Source: Osmia lignaria lignaria
Lineage: Eukaryota; Arthropoda; Insecta; Hymenoptera; Megachilidae
NCBI RefSeq assembly: GCF_051020975.1
Contig: NC_135034.1
Location: 7,192,001-7,256,000 of the forward strand
Length of the DNA: 64,000 nucleotides
Direction of reading: 5' to 3'
A program made the position numbers and the translations under genes. Below the pieces are notes generated by a model. The model ran no database searches. It was given only the letters and a program-made list of their open reading frames with translations, and had not been told where the DNA came from. This document shows, piece after piece, positions 63,341 to 64,000 of the stretch; position 1 is the stretch's first letter, and the number at the start of each line of letters is the position of its first letter.

Positions 63341-64000
63341 GTACGTTATCACTATTATATTCTATGTTTGCATTTTATGCATTCTTCTTATCTCCTACAG
63401 TCTATTGTTTGTTTTCTCCTCTACAGTTATGTTTTTGTTCCTTTAATATTGTGATCAGTGAGCAAGATTCCACATCAGATTAATCAGACCAGTTTTAATA
63501 TTTAAAAAATTAGAATTTTAAGGAAAAGAATAAAGAATTATAAAATGAGATATTAAAACTCGTCAACTTTTCTATTTTATAAGATTAAGTTATCAAAACA
63601 GTGTACATAAAAGATTTTGGAATGTACGTTTCTTTGCTGATTAATTTTGTGTGAAATTTACAAAGAATTCATTTAAATGAGATACATATTTTTACTCTAT
63701 ACTTTCTTACACTTATAAATCAGATGTTCACAATTATTGGAACATCCCTAATATCAAACTTAACATTCTGTGCTGTGTATGTGCAGTAAAATTTATGTCT
63801 ACCTTTATTTAAATCATCATAGCTCATCTTTAGACACATATACCTTTGCACAATTCATTCAGAAAATACATGATGGGTCTTTAGTTTATTTTGGAATTTT
63901 GTAGGTAAAGACCTTATATCGTTGGTGTAAGCATTCCTTTTATTTTCATGCTCTGCAAACACATATATGTTTGTACATATAGATGTTTAACAATATAACC
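63341..64000 (+). other. X11 intron running to the window edge
   Basis: It begins with the strong donor GTACGTTA after the first PTB exon. No acceptor plus coding frame continuing the PTB domain is visible before the window ends, so the next exon lies outside. Confidence 0.75.

Noticed and set aside
1..64000. tRNA, rRNA or CRISPR features
   Set aside because: I saw no B-box plus acceptor stem combination, no rRNA-like segment and no array with regular unique spacers; the only regular array is the minisatellite at 29.6 kb, which has no spacers.

Overview
The window is AT-rich nuclear DNA of an insect, most probably a hymenopteran such as a bee. The evidence is intron-split genes with GT-AG junctions, insect-type proteins, long AT-rich introns, few and short transposable elements, and a short (CCTAA)n tract matching the insect telomere motif. 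The order is an inference; no species is claimed.

Layout. Positions 1 to about 19,170 hold no gene I can support. This stretch is AT-rich, with four more GC-rich patches (about 4.8-6.1, 10.6-11.1, 15.4-15.9 and 18.35-18.85 kb), small inverted-repeat elements and degenerate GAATTTT-type arrays. From 19.2 to 33.0 kb the DNA is gene-dense. Prp31 (minus, 8 coding exons) is divergent from a G-alpha-12/13 gene (plus, 5 coding exons), with 1.3 kb between start codons. Next come a 118-residue unrecognised helical protein (minus), the RNase P subunit Rpp21 (plus) and the intronless CNOT11 (minus). From 34.5 to 43.0 kb lies a plus-strand gene for a single-pass membrane protein with one PDZ domain and a long disordered tail. 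CRIPT (minus) is at 48.4-48.7 kb. From about 50.4 kb, or at least from 54.5 kb, to the right edge runs the 5' part of an X11/Mint (APBA) adaptor gene, cut off inside its PTB domain.

Functional mix. Prp31 (U4/U6.U5 tri-snRNP), Rpp21 (tRNA 5' processing) and CNOT11 (CCR4-NOT) are RNA-metabolism genes expected to be broadly expressed. The G-alpha (Rho-directed signalling), the PDZ membrane protein, CRIPT (PDZ-ligand protein) and X11/Mint (PTB-PDZ adaptor) are signalling or scaffolding genes. I see no operon-like organisation; the neighbours are ordinary eukaryotic genes, some sharing divergent promoter regions.

Most unusual items: a 60/65-bp GC-rich minisatellite open in all three forward frames; a roughly 105-bp direct duplication that copies the Rpp21 splice acceptor; a 13-codon upstream ORF overlapping the putative X11 start by ATGA; a cluster of TATCGATA sites before it; a nested pair of MITEs; and GAATTTT-type arrays enclosed by different terminal inverted repeats. 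I found no convincing radically new system.
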